Position numbers and translations under genes: made by a program | Notes under the pieces: model-generated | Database searches by the model: none | Seen by the model: the letters and a program-made list of their open reading frames with translations, nothing else | Told to the model about the DNA's origin: nothing | NCBI GenBank assembly: GCA_965219855.1 | Contig: CBDCOR010000028.1 | Span: forward strand, 65,969 to 129,968 | Origin: CAUZIZ01 sp965219855 | GTDB lineage: Bacteria; Acidobacteriota; UBA6911; RPQK01; JAJDTT01 | Direction: 5' to 3' | Length of the DNA stretch: 64,000 nucleotides | Shown: piece by piece, positions 18,305 to 26,882 of the stretch | Position numbering within the stretch: the first letter of the stretch is position 1 | Layout of the letters: each line of letters begins with the position of its first letter

Positions 18305-19444
18305 TTACGGCAGGGCGTCCTGGGCCGGGATGTAATCCCTCATAACAACGTCCCAATAGTCCTGATAGGGCTCTTCCTCATTGAGCCCGATAAACCGCTC
18401 CATGTACTGAAGGAGCGAGGTCACGAAGTGGCCGGGTAGTGTCTCAGGGTGTTCACGCCAGTAGCTGAAATAGCTGCGAATGAAAACGCTGCTTGCGTTG
18501 ATGGGCAGCTGGGCAACGCTGGCGGCGAAGCGCGAAAACCTCCCGCCGCGGAGCAGGTAGAACTCCACGTTGGAGACGTAGAAGGCAGCCACCACATAGT
18601 CTCGCTGCCGCAAATACTCACCCACGGCCCCGAGGGCCTTGCCTTCGCCGAAATCCCCTACCACGGGAAGCAGACGATTGTCGTCCTGCATCCGCTTCAG
18701 GAACTCAAAGGCTTCGTTGTTGTTCAGATAGTGCCGGAGTCGCCCCTCCTTATCCGTGGCCGTGATCAGATCCTCGTAATTCGGATAGAAGGGGCGAGGA
18801 TAACGTTGGTGACTTTGAAACTTCAGGTCCAGGTTCATTCGAAAGAACGCCGCCGCCATCCTGTAGAAAATCGGCTCATCTGACTCTAGCACCAGGAGCG
18901 GAAACCGGCTCTGAAGCGATTCCCAGAAGCGAGCGAAGTTTTCTTCAAAATAGGTCTCCGATGAGTGGATCTCCCGAAAGCAACTCGCCAGAGCCTTGGC
19001 ATCGGAAGCTGGGTCGCGCTCCAACTCGGCCGGCAGCGGTTTACCGAAGAGGTAGGAGAGATATTCCCATCGATCGCTGGCCGCTCTAAACAACTCCTTG
19101 AAATAGAGGTGCTGCAGCAGATTGTCTCTCCGAATATCCAGGATAATCGCGATCTTCGGTTTGAGGTGTGCGATATAGCTGAAGTTCTGATCCGGCCCGA
19201 CTCCGATGTAGGCCTGGCGGGAAGGCGCGATCTTCAGTAGGAGGGGAACGACATGAAGGTAGGAAGGTTCATTGGAAATGAAATTGTCTGTATCGAAATA
19301 ACCCGGGGCCTCGCTCCAGTCGAGGATCCGCTGCTGGAATTGACTCGCCGACAATGGCTCTTCACCTGCAAAGAGCGTCAGCGAAGCTGTTTCGAGGAGA
19401 AGAATGACCAGGAAGTAAGGCAATAGGTGTCGCTGGTGTTTCAC
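18305..19444 (-). CDS. Exported protein of an uncharacterised conserved family
   Basis: 379 residues. The signal peptide MKHQRHLLPYFLVILLLETA ends near LTLFAGEE. Conserved-looking blocks are APGYFDTDNFISNEPSYLHV, YIGVGPDQNFSYI, ILDIRRDNLLQHLYFK, GDFGEGKAL and FYVSNVEFYLLR. GVGPDQNFSYI and the ILDIRRDN strand resemble a Rossmann-like arrangement, but no methyltransferase motif is complete. I recall similar proteins in other environmental bacteria without assigned role. It is divergently oriented to the DUF4159 gene at 19540, so the two may share a control region. Confidence 0.75.
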   Translation of the reverse strand: MKHQRHLLPYFLVILLLETASLTLFAGEEPLSASQFQQRILDWSEAPGYFDTDNFISNEPSYLHVVPLLLKIAPSRQAYIGVGPDQNFSYIAHLKPKIAIILDIRRDNLLQHLYFKELFRAASDRWEYLSYLFGKPLPAELERDPASDAKALASCFREIHSSETYFEENFARFWESLQSRFPLLVLESDEPIFYRMAAAFFRMNLDLKFQSHQRYPRPFYPNYEDLITATDKEGRLRHYLNNNEAFEFLKRMQDDNRLLPVVGDFGEGKALGAVGEYLRQRDYVVAAFYVSNVEFYLLRGGRFSRFAASVAQLPINASSVFIRSYFSYWREHPETLPGHFVTSLLQYMERFIGLNEEEPYQDYWDVVMRDYIPAQDALP

Positions 19445-19539
19445 TCAGACAGGCTCCAGTTGATCAGCCCGGCGGTCTGGAGACCTCGCGATCAATCGAG
19501 CGCGCGAGTTGCGTCAACTATATAATGATCCCAATCCAG

Positions 19540-20295
19540 ATGGTTCGAAAGTTCTCGTCTTTCATTGTAATCGCTATCGTCTCGCTTCTTTTCTTCCTGC
19601 CGGCGTCGACCGACTTGGGAGAACCGGAAGGGAACAAACGGCTGCCAGACTTCACCTTTCTACGGCTGATCTACTCCGGTGAGGGCTGGAGGGGATGGGG
19701 ATGGTCCACTGACTATCCCAAAGCAGATCTGCAGTTCCTCTATGGGCTGCAAAAGCTAAGCGACTTTACCTTCGTCTCTTCCGACCACAAGGCGCTTCCC
19801 ATCGTTGGCACGGAGATCTTCGAATATCCCTTTCTGTATGCGGTGGAAGTAGGAAACATGACGTTGTCCGAACTAGAGGTGATCCACTTGCGCGAGTATC
19901 TCTTGAGGGGAGGCTTTCTGGTAGTGGACGATTTTCACGGTTTCTACGAGTGGAACCACTTCTATCGACAGATCAAGAAGGTCCTTCCAGAATACGAGCC
20001 AATCGACCTTCCTTTGTCCCACCCCATTTTTCACTGCTACTACGACATCGACCGTTTGATTCAGATCCCCGGACTCCAGTACATCTACAGTGGAACAACC
20101 TGGGAAAAGGGTGGCTACAAGGCCCGTTACATGGGAATTCAGGACGAAAGTGGCCGACTCATGGTGATGATCAACCACAACGTGGACCTGGGCGACGCCT
20201 GGGAATGGGCGGAAGTAGAAGTATATCCCCGAGAATACGCCACCCTCGCCTTCCAACTGGGGATCAACTACATCGTCTACGCTATGACACACTAG
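19540..20295 (+). CDS. DUF4159-family exported protein
   Basis: 251 residues from ATG 19540 (an in-frame ATG at 19525 overlaps a TATAAT at 19521-19526 that looks like a promoter -10 element). The signal peptide is MVRKFSSFIVIAIVSLLFF. The DUF4159 domain follows: FTFLRLIYSGEGWRGWGW, STDYPKADLQFLYGLQKL, LREYLLRGGFLVVDDFHG and LSHPIFHCYYDI. The fold is related to glutamine-amidotransferase-like domains of large membrane proteins, but here it stands alone. It is probably periplasmic and no enzymatic role is known to me. It is divergent from the exported protein gene 18305-19444. Confidence 0.85.
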   Translation: MVRKFSSFIVIAIVSLLFFLPASTDLGEPEGNKRLPDFTFLRLIYSGEGWRGWGWSTDYPKADLQFLYGLQKLSDFTFVSSDHKALPIVGTEIFEYPFLYAVEVGNMTLSELEVIHLREYLLRGGFLVVDDFHGFYEWNHFYRQIKKVLPEYEPIDLPLSHPIFHCYYDIDRLIQIPGLQYIYSGTTWEKGGYKARYMGIQDESGRLMVMINHNVDLGDAWEWAEVEVYPREYATLAFQLGINYIVYAMTH

Positions 20296-20344
20296 TCGCG
20301 GCGCTTCAAGCGGCCAAGGTACCAATTCCCAAAGGGATTTCTGC

Positions 20345-20800
20345 TACTTGGTCACTACGGTCCGGCTAAAGTCGAATGATATCAAGTGGTTAGCGATGTG
20401 ACCTTCGTGACCATGCAAGTCCCAATGTCTAAGGGGTTGAAGAATCAGGACTCGAACAGAGTGATTCACAATCGGAGTCAGCCTCTGGCGTGAACGGGGG
20501 CACTGAGTGCATAGGAGCGAGGTGAATCCTGAAGGGATTCCGTATTTCAGCCCAGGGTTTCCGAACCCTGGGTCAACCGCGTCGCCCCTGGATTTCAACC
20601 CTGAATGGCTTGCGTACAGAAGGGCAACAAATGGGTCAGGACGCAACCCTTATAGGGTTGATTCTTAAGGGGTTGACTCTCTTACCCAGGGTTCGGAAAC
20701 CCTGGGCTGGAAGCCGCAATCCCGTTGGGATTGACCTCGATTGGTCTGACCGGACCCATTTCCAATCCTTTCCGATGCGAGGGCGGAATCGAACCCGCAC
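20345..20800. repeat. Modular intergenic repeat R4, long copy
   Basis: The reverse complement matches 60355-60640: ATGATATCAAGTGGTTAGCG, TTCACGCCAGAGGCTGAC-type, GCACTCAGTG and AGCGAGGTGAATCC blocks appear in the same order. This copy contains an extra 230 bp inner segment with CCCAGGGTTTCCGAACCCTG palindromes that the other copy lacks. Apart from this repeat, 20296-20915 holds nothing recognisable. Confidence 0.75.
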
Positions 20801-20915
20801 GAGTTGGGCAACGGCGGCAGTCCCAGTTGAAGTCGTTTCCAGTCCATTATCCTTTTAACTGGTTGATTATAATTATGTTGTCACGATAGCTGAATAGTAC
20901 AACCGGACAGTAGTG

Positions 20916-22286
20916 CTACTTGGTGTTTGATGGTGAGTTGGTGCTTGGGACTTGAGACTTCTTGAGGTAACTACTCGCTTGGGAGTGGGATTTTTCTGCG
21001 TTGGGGAGTCTTAGCACTTCCTTGTAGTGATCGATCGCCTCCTTCGACCTGCCGAGTGAGTGCAGGGTCTTACCTGCCCGTAGATGAGAGAGTACCCTTT
21101 CACGAGCCGGCACTCGCCGATCACTCGCCGCCCTCCGAAGTTGCTCCAGGCCCGGGTGTGGATAGCCAAGATCTAGAAACTTTCGGCCCATTCTATAGCG
21201 AAAGATGGGAAGCGGAATTCTGCCGTAATTCGGAGTTTCCTCCTCAGCTCTTCCTATGATGATCTGATACTCCTGGACAGCTTCATCCAGCCTTCCCATT
21301 CTTTCCAGTAGCTGGGCCTGATTCAGATGAAGCAGGAAGCTACGCGGATACTTTTGGTGCAGAGTCCTGGCGATCGACAGGGCTTTGTCATGGCGCTTTT
21401 CGCGAACATGCAAAACCATCAATAGGACTCGCGCATCGTCGGCAACGTATTGAGCCTTTGCAGCCCCCAGCTCGAGGTACTCGAACCCTCGTTTCGCGCT
21501 CCCGCTGTAGCCGGCTATAGCCGCCAACCACTTGATGTACCAGGGCAGGTTCCCGACGATGTATTCGTATAAGCCTACACTCAGGTAGCAGTCGTAGAAA
21601 TCGGGATTCTCCTTGACCAGATCTCGGTGGTAGCCGTAAGCCTTCTTTCCGTAGCGCAGAGCCCGGACCTTCTTGCGATCGATCGTGAATGCGAAGGAAC
21701 CGAGAACACCAAGTGAGGTCCCCAAGAAGTACCTGGCATCTGCGTGGGTCGGTTGGCCGGCAAGGATATTGCGGCACAACTTCTGGCTCTCCGATAAGTG
21801 TCCGAAGAAAGCCTCGCGCCTGACGGAAGCCATCTCGTGATCCGTAGCCTTGGTGAAATAGCCGGGAGCGATAAATCGGTCCAGATCCAGGTCTTGCCGG
21901 TCGAGCAGTTCCTTCAACCAGGTCAGGATCCCCAAATAGAGTGGAGGAGCGGGGTGCTGCGGATACCCCTCCCTCAAGGATCGGAAGGTCTCGATCGCCT
22001 CCTCGTAATCCAGATTGAACATCTGGTTGAAACCGCGGCGAGCGACTTCTACGAAGGCGGGCTCGCGCAAGTTCAGTTCGGATTCTTCAGGCCCCGCCGC
22101 CGACAGCCGATGCCGGTTGAAGACTGCTGATGCCGGAAACAGAAGGGAAAACGCTGATCCCCAGAGGAGGACTATGAGCAGGATCGAGACACGGAGACTA
22201 GACGCTCCCGTCGCTTCATGCTTAGTGCTCCCTTGCGAGTGTATCAGGGCGTGAACCGGTATATGATGCCCGCATCGACTTGCCAA
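20916..22286 (-). CDS. Tetratricopeptide-repeat protein with N-terminal signal/anchor
   Basis: Up to 456 residues. A hydrophobic segment (VSILLIVLLWGSAFSLLFP) is followed by helical repeats. EEAIETFRSLREGYPQHPAP, DEAVQEYQIIIGRAEEE and KEAIDHYKEVLRLP are typical TPR helices. The only in-frame ATG, 22286, overlaps the upstream barrel gene by 43 bases. A better-placed ATG at 22219, with AAGGGAGC upstream, reads MKRRERLVSVS in another frame and would enter the signal segment after a one-base change. The 5' end may therefore be damaged. It probably resides in the periplasm or membrane as a scaffold; no partner is known. Confidence 0.7.
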   Translation of the reverse strand: MASRCGHHIPVHALIHSQGSTKHEATGASSLRVSILLIVLLWGSAFSLLFPASAVFNRHRLSAAGPEESELNLREPAFVEVARRGFNQMFNLDYEEAIETFRSLREGYPQHPAPPLYLGILTWLKELLDRQDLDLDRFIAPGYFTKATDHEMASVRREAFFGHLSESQKLCRNILAGQPTHADARYFLGTSLGVLGSFAFTIDRKKVRALRYGKKAYGYHRDLVKENPDFYDCYLSVGLYEYIVGNLPWYIKWLAAIAGYSGSAKRGFEYLELGAAKAQYVADDARVLLMVLHVREKRHDKALSIARTLHQKYPRSFLLHLNQAQLLERMGRLDEAVQEYQIIIGRAEEETPNYGRIPLPIFRYRMGRKFLDLGYPHPGLEQLRRAASDRRVPARERVLSHLRAGKTLHSLGRSKEAIDHYKEVLRLPNAEKSHSQASSYLKKSQVPSTNSPSNTK

Positions 22287-22951
22287 TTATGGAACAAACC
22301 ATCGGGTAGAAGCCCTGCCCCTGAGTTTCCCTGAAAAGCAGGGGCGATTGCGGGGAGTCCGAAGTCGGGCACGGAAGTGATCTGATCTCGGGCATCCACA
22401 CGAAAGCCCCAGGGGCCACTCAAGGGAATCTTCACCCCGCCTCCAAAGCTGGCGGCGAGTTTCCATCGATCCTTGAGGAGGATCTCATTCCGTATCGCTT
22501 CCGAGTCGTCGGCTATCTGGAAGAAGGAAGTTCCTCCGCCGAAGGAGCCAAACGGCTGAAACCTCCCTTTGCGACCGAGTGGGTACGCCAGGATGCTATA
22601 GACGATCTTGTGGATCCGCTGCTTGACGTTAAAGGTAGGCAGGACATCCGACAGATTGCTGAAGCTCAGAGAGTGATCAACATAGCTGTACTCGATCTCG
22701 GCCCCGATCTTTCGACCTAGATTCTCGGTAATTCGAAAGCCTAGAGCGAGGCCAGGATCGTAGCTCAGGTTGACGGTCTTCGAATCCCCACCCTCAATGG
22801 GCGTGAGGAAACCGTGGTCTTCCAGTTGGCTCACGCCAAAAAAAATCGAGAACTCCCACTTATCCTCTTGAGGCGCCACCGGAATCTGAGCACTGATACT
22901 GCCAGAGCTGAGACTCAGGAGGAAACAGACTACAGCAAGGTACATGAGCAT
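22244..22951 (-). CDS. Outer-membrane beta-barrel protein
   Basis: 235 residues from ATG 22951 (AGAGGA eight bases upstream). The signal peptide MLMYLAVVCFLLSLSSG is cleaved near SISAQ. The rest alternates in polar and aromatic strands, with KWEFSIFFGVSQLEDHGFL, KIGAEIEYSYVDHSLSF, PFGSFGGGTSFFQI and a C-terminal DAGIIYRFTP ending in aromatic residues. This is the pattern of small eight-stranded barrels. It overlaps the following TPR gene, suggesting co-expression. Specific function is unknown. Confidence 0.75.
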   Translation of the reverse strand: MLMYLAVVCFLLSLSSGSISAQIPVAPQEDKWEFSIFFGVSQLEDHGFLTPIEGGDSKTVNLSYDPGLALGFRITENLGRKIGAEIEYSYVDHSLSFSNLSDVLPTFNVKQRIHKIVYSILAYPLGRKGRFQPFGSFGGGTSFFQIADDSEAIRNEILLKDRWKLAASFGGGVKIPLSGPWGFRVDARDQITSVPDFGLPAIAPAFQGNSGAGLLPDGLFHNWQVDAGIIYRFTP

Positions 22952-23101
22952 TGATTCGTTCCTCTTGCAAGAGCGCATATTCTACTACAGGTTTGATGCA
23001 GCTAACCGGGTTAAGGACGAAGAGCCACTCGTTTTCTTGGGGGGGAAGGAGGCAAAACAGCTCGACGACTGCTAACTTCAGGTGGGTAGGTTGGAAATGG
23101 G

Positions 23102-23533
23102 TCAGCGTGGCCGCCGCCTGGAATGCCTTTTCTCGAAGTGCTGGTCCCTGCGGCGAACAAAATCCTCGAAATTCTCGAGCTGAGGTGGCCTCAGGATGGA
23201 CCGTATTTTCTGTCGGGTAGCCAACCGGATTTCACGGTGTCGACTGTCTGCTTCGTCAGCCGCCGTGCGGTAAAGGGCTCTACTCTCCTCCAGGATCTGT
23301 CGCAGCTGCGCGCGTTGTTCATCATCCAGTTCGACGGCATCGGAGATTCGATCCAGTATTCGCTCAACTCGCCGCTCGGGATCTACGTTTCTCCCCCTCC
23401 GCCGGGGATGAGGCTGGTCGCTACTTCGGAAGGGAGCCGGCTGGATCAGGAGGTAGGTCAGAGTCCCACCAAAAACACCTCCGACCATGAAGACGAAGAG
23501 GATCCAAAGAACGGCCCTAGTCCGACTCGTCAA
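23102..23533 (-). CDS. Membrane-anchored periplasmic stress/metal sensor-like protein (Spy/CpxP/CnrX type)
   Basis: 143 residues. One N-terminal membrane segment (AVLWILFVFMVGGVFGGTLTYLL) precedes a basic linker and a long helical region. LDDEQRAQLRQILEESRALY and EIRLATRQKIRSILRPPQLE resemble the paired helices of the periplasmic heavy-metal sensor family. The C-terminus is rich in histidine and arginine. It is the last gene of an operon with an ECF sigma factor and a zinc-type anti-sigma factor and overlaps the anti-sigma gene by 17 bases. The order sigma, anti-sigma, sensor recalls the nickel/cobalt CnrYXH system, but the signal is unknown. Confidence 0.7.
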   Translation of the reverse strand: MTSRTRAVLWILFVFMVGGVFGGTLTYLLIQPAPFRSSDQPHPRRRGRNVDPERRVERILDRISDAVELDDEQRAQLRQILEESRALYRTAADEADSRHREIRLATRQKIRSILRPPQLENFEDFVRRRDQHFEKRHSRRRPR

Positions 23534-23948
23534 TGAGAAATCCCTCCTCTGAGAACCTTCTCAGGGAATTCACGGCTTCTTCCAGCGTGACTTCCTCAGA
23601 CAGTATCTCGGCCGAAATATCCGAATTGAGATTCGGTGGGGGCTGCTGTGACAACTGATAAAGCAAGAAACTAGTGGACATCAGCAACGCTGCAAAGACT
23701 GGGATGAGCCGTTTCGCCGCGTATTGAAGAGCTAACGCGAAAGGTAGGCTTCGAGTCCCTTCCACCATCATCGCTACCCTCGAGGCGAACGAGACGGGGG
23801 GATTCAGCCTTGGTGCCGATTGCAGCTGAGTGCGCAGAAAACGCAACACTCGATACGCCTGCCGACACCTTCCACAGGAGTCGAGATGATCCTGATCCAC
23901 AGCATCACCAGCCTCCAACCGGGAAAAGGAGATGTGTTTTTGACTCAT
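23517..23948 (-). CDS. Zinc-finger anti-sigma factor, single membrane span
   Basis: 143 residues. The cytoplasmic N-terminus has DHLDSCGRCRQAYRVL, the HxxxCxxC zinc site of ZAS anti-sigma domains, with a conserved histidine earlier (QKHISFSRLEAGD). A membrane helix follows at about 85-105 (LIPVFAALLMSTSFLLYQL), then a short acidic periplasmic tail. Its start overlaps the sigma-factor stop as ATGA, indicating translational coupling. It should bind and hold the ECF sigma factor encoded at 23945-24541. Confidence 0.85.
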   Translation of the reverse strand: MSQKHISFSRLEAGDAVDQDHLDSCGRCRQAYRVLRFLRTQLQSAPRLNPPVSFASRVAMMVEGTRSLPFALALQYAAKRLIPVFAALLMSTSFLLYQLSQQPPPNLNSDISAEILSEEVTLEEAVNSLRRFSEEGFLIDESD

Positions 23949-24541
23949 ACCTGCGGTTTTCCTTCGCCCTTGAGCAGCTGCGCCAGAGAATGCTGCAACT
24001 TCCTTCGAGTTCGGCTGACCCTGATGCGGGCGCCCAGTTGGCTGCTCTGCAGAGCCTGGGCCACCTCACCATATTCCAAACCCTCGACCTCTCGAAGCAC
24101 AAAGGCCACTTTATCCTTCTCGGTCAACCGATTCATCAGCTTATGAAGAAGCGCGAAACACTCTTCCGCCTCTGCCTCGGTAAGGTTCGCTCCTCGGCTG
24201 GACCGATCGTAGTAGTATTGAATTCGCTCTTCGTCCCCGTCGGTAAGATCCGAGAAGAGCTGGACCCGGGAATAACGCCCCTTGCGCATCTCATCCAAAC
24301 AACGGTTCGTCGTGATCTTGGCGATCCAGGCCTTCATGGGGCGGCTCTGATCGTACATATCGAGGGACCTGAACACTTTCAGGAACACCTCCTGTGCCAG
24401 GTCCTCAACTTCTCCCCGACGCCCCATGTAATGGTAGATGATGTTGAAGACCAATTTCTGATAGCGCGAGATGAGCTGCTCGAAAGCATTTGAGTCACCT
24501 GCCAAGATCTGATCAACCAACTCACCATCGGTCTTGGCCAT
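23945..24541 (-). CDS. ECF-type RNA polymerase sigma factor
   Basis: 198 residues with both sigma-70 domains. Region 2 is FEQLISRYQKLVFNIIYHYM, then EVEDLAQEVFLKVFRSLDMY with the DLAQEVFLK signature. Region 4 is LTEKDKVAFVLREVEGLEYG, then ARIRVSRTRRKLQHSL, the recognition helix. It is the first gene of the sigma/anti-sigma/sensor operon and overlaps the next gene by four bases. Target genes are not evident in the window. Confidence 0.92.
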   Translation of the reverse strand: MAKTDGELVDQILAGDSNAFEQLISRYQKLVFNIIYHYMGRRGEVEDLAQEVFLKVFRSLDMYDQSRPMKAWIAKITTNRCLDEMRKGRYSRVQLFSDLTDGDEERIQYYYDRSSRGANLTEAEAEECFALLHKLMNRLTEKDKVAFVLREVEGLEYGEVAQALQSSQLGARIRVSRTRRKLQHSLAQLLKGEGKPQV

Positions 24542-24602
24542 CCTCTACGACCCTAACTACGAAAAATTGAGCATTTGTTTCAAACTGCCCGCCGGAGGAG
24601 TG

Positions 24603-24760
24603 AAGCAGTGAGCAGTGAGCAGTGAGCAGTTAAGCGTGAAAAGTAAGCAGATCCGCAGCCATGACCGGGGATGCCTGCCAGAGAGGCCGAGATGGAGTTT
24701 CTAGCTGAAAAGATTCAATCAGCGTTGCCGCTCTCCACTGCTCACTGCTCACTACTCAAG
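24603..24760. repeat. Inverted short tandem repeat
   Basis: Three tandem GTGAGCA-type units (GAAGCAGTGAGCAGTGAGCA from about 24601) face CTGCTCACTGCTCACTACTC at about 24737-24757 with some 100 bases between. The right arm overlaps the end of the methyltransferase gene. This is a common type of intergenic repeat in repeat-rich genomes; no coding potential is seen. Confidence 0.55.
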
Positions 24761-25668
24761 CCCGGCTTCTGAGCAACCATGGTGATGATCCCGTGCCGGC
24801 TCACCACCCTTTCGAAGGAAGCGAAACCGAAGAGGAGCGGTTTCAGCAAGTAATAAGGAAACCGGCTCTGGAATCGGGCCTCTGACCAATTGATCAGACT
24901 GTATTTCAGGCAATGAAAATTAATCATCCTCGAGAAGGAAAGCAGTTTCCGGACCTCGAGGCCCGCACTCTGCAAGAGCAGACGGAGCGAATTTGGCGAA
25001 AAGTGGAAAAGATGCCGCGGCACATCATCGAAGGCATACCAGTGACGACGAAACAAACCCGCCTGAAGACTGTTCAAGTTCGGTACCGAGACAAACAACC
25101 ATGCGCCAGGACGCAGAAGATCGACGACACGGCGAATCACTTTCTTGGGCTCGGGGAGGTGCTCCAACACGTGCCAGAAGCTGATCACGTCGAACCCCTC
25201 GGCGGGCAACTCTGGAGAGAAGATGTCCAGGGTCAGCAGCTGGACTTCCGGTATCCTGGCGCGGACTATGTCGACGATTTGGGGCGTCGGTTCGAGGCCG
25301 GTCCTTTCCCAGCGGTTACCGTCCAGGGCCCACAGAAACTTGCCGTCTGCGCAGCCTACATCCAGGATCCTACCCCCCGATACAAACTGTTCGACGAGCC
25401 GCACCTTCTCAGTTTCCTTACGCCAGGAACGGGTCCGCAGCAGCTCCCCAGAGCAGTACTCGTCGACCGTCCGACGGACGTCTCCCCAATACTCAGAAGG
25501 ATAGATGTCCAGGAGATCTTCCTCTCTGGGAAGTGGGAACGTAACCCCCAGTCCGCAGTTCTGACACCGCTTAACGTCCCAGATCTGATCGGTGATTCCC
25601 CGTAAACGATCTGGAACCTTGCAGAACAACTCCCAGCACCGTTGTGAGCAAACCCCGCATGATTCCAT
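24742..25668 (-). CDS. Class I SAM-dependent methyltransferase with N-terminal zinc-ribbon
   Basis: 308 residues from ATG 25668. The N-terminal CGVC ... CQNC cysteine pairs form a probable zinc ribbon, as in many polysaccharide or lipid methyltransferases with this layout. The methyltransferase core starts with ILDVGCADGKFLWAL (SAM motif I). FDVISFWHVLEHLPEPKKVI (the HVLEHL block) and GAWLFVSVPNLNSLQAG follow. The C-terminal region is hydrophobic-aromatic. The substrate is unknown; relatives act on sugar or quinone-like acceptors. A longer in-frame start at 25734 is possible. Confidence 0.82.
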   Translation of the reverse strand: MESCGVCSQRCWELFCKVPDRLRGITDQIWDVKRCQNCGLGVTFPLPREEDLLDIYPSEYWGDVRRTVDEYCSGELLRTRSWRKETEKVRLVEQFVSGGRILDVGCADGKFLWALDGNRWERTGLEPTPQIVDIVRARIPEVQLLTLDIFSPELPAEGFDVISFWHVLEHLPEPKKVIRRVVDLLRPGAWLFVSVPNLNSLQAGLFRRHWYAFDDVPRHLFHFSPNSLRLLLQSAGLEVRKLLSFSRMINFHCLKYSLINWSEARFQSRFPYYLLKPLLFGFASFERVVSRHGIITMVAQKPGLSSEQ

Positions 25669-25805
25669 CGATCGAACCCCTCGTACCTGTCCAGCGTCCC
25701 TCCCTTGGTCCGGCGCCTGATTCCCTAGGAACATGCCCAGGCTGCATTTCCCAGCGCTCCCGCGACGCCTGCCGATGACGCCGATTTCAGTGTATCATTC
25801 CCCCG

Positions 25806-26882
25806 ATGCACGAGCGCAGGTACGGGCGCCTCTTTCTGCTGGTTTCATCCCTGCTGGTTTTCTATTACGTCATCCAGATTTTCAGGCCGTTCCTGCTGCC
25901 AGTGGCATTGGCCGCAGTGTTGGCGAGCTTAACCTATCCAGCTTACGATTGGACCAATTCCAGGCTGAGGAAGCGGCGGGGTTTGGCGGCGCTGATCACC
26001 TGCCTTTGGATCACGATCCTGATCATCGTTCCCTTTGTTGTCCTGTTGGTGCAGCTGGCCGAGGAGGCCGCCCTGATCTATAAGCAATTCGAAGCCATGT
26101 TGGCGCAGGGACAGGTTCCCAGCATGGGCGAGTTACAGCGGCATCCCCTGCTCGCATCCCTGATCCCGTGGATCGGAGGATACGTGGATCTGGGCAAGGT
26201 CGACCTGGTTGGAGGCCTGGCCTCTGCCTTGAAGCAGGTGAGTCTGTTCTTTCTTCGACACAGTTCCTCACTCGTGGGCGAACTTCTCCATCTGATCAGC
26301 AACTTTCTGGTGATGCTCTTTACCATGTTTTTCCTGTTTCGGGATGGGTCCAGACTCCACCGGGAAGTGGAGGCGCTGACTCCCATGTCTCAGGATTATC
26401 AGGGCCGGATCATCGCCACCTTCAGCCAAGTCGCCTCGGCCACGGTAATCGGGAGCCTGTTGACGGCAGTGACCCAGGGCCTCGCCGGCGGATTGATTTT
26501 CTGGGGAGCGGGTATCCAACAGCCCCTCTTCTGGGGCAGCTTGACCGCGTTCGTTTCCCTGGTTCCAGTGATCGGCACAGCCCTGGTATGGGTGCCCTGG
26601 ACCCTCTACCTCTTCGGTAGCGGCTCGGTCTTCCTGGCCGTCGTCTTCCTGATTCTCTTCCTGCTGGTGGGACTGCTGGACAACATCTTGCGACCCTTCC
26701 TGCTCGAAGGACGCGTCAAGATGCACAGTTTACTGATATTCTTTTCCCTGCTGGGAGGTATTGGCTACTTCGGAATGCCAGGCATGATTTTCGGTCCCAT
26801 AATCGTCGCTCTGGGACTGACGTTTTTGGAACTCTACAAGCTTGAGTTTGGCATGGACTCCCGAGAGCCCCCACCCGAATGA
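25806..26882 (+). CDS. AI-2E/PerM-family membrane transporter
   Basis: 358 residues with about eight hydrophobic segments. The N-terminal pair is LFLLVSSLLVFYYVIQIF and FLLPVALAAVLASLTYPAYD. A conserved central soluble part is followed by LISNFLVMLFTMFFLFRDG, GLAGGLIFWGAGI and a C-terminal LGGIGYFGMPGMIFGPIIVA. FFLFRDG and FGPIIVAL are signatures of the family once called UPF0118. Members export varied small molecules or act in ion/proton exchange; substrate is unknown. The stop overlaps the next gene by four bases (ATGA). Confidence 0.9.
   Translation: MHERRYGRLFLLVSSLLVFYYVIQIFRPFLLPVALAAVLASLTYPAYDWTNSRLRKRRGLAALITCLWITILIIVPFVVLLVQLAEEAALIYKQFEAMLAQGQVPSMGELQRHPLLASLIPWIGGYVDLGKVDLVGGLASALKQVSLFFLRHSSSLVGELLHLISNFLVMLFTMFFLFRDGSRLHREVEALTPMSQDYQGRIIATFSQVASATVIGSLLTAVTQGLAGGLIFWGAGIQQPLFWGSLTAFVSLVPVIGTALVWVPWTLYLFGSGSVFLAVVFLILFLLVGLLDNILRPFLLEGRVKMHSLLIFFSLLGGIGYFGMPGMIFGPIIVALGLTFLELYKLEFGMDSREPPPE

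Noticed and set aside
20780..20860. Minus-strand sequence resembling the 3' half of a long-arm tRNA (GTGCGGGTTCGATTCC with a TGGGAC...TTGCCCA arm), tempting as tRNA-Sec next to a selenoprotein
   Set aside because: The T stem is mispaired by one missing base, no anticodon stem or acceptor stem can be formed, and a similar T-arm-like block occurs in the R4 copy near 60360. It is part of a repeat, not a working tRNA.
24603..24760. Possible CRISPR-like array because of tandem GTGAGCA units
   Set aside because: Units are contiguous seven-base repeats without spacers, and their partner is an inverted copy; no cas genes are present.
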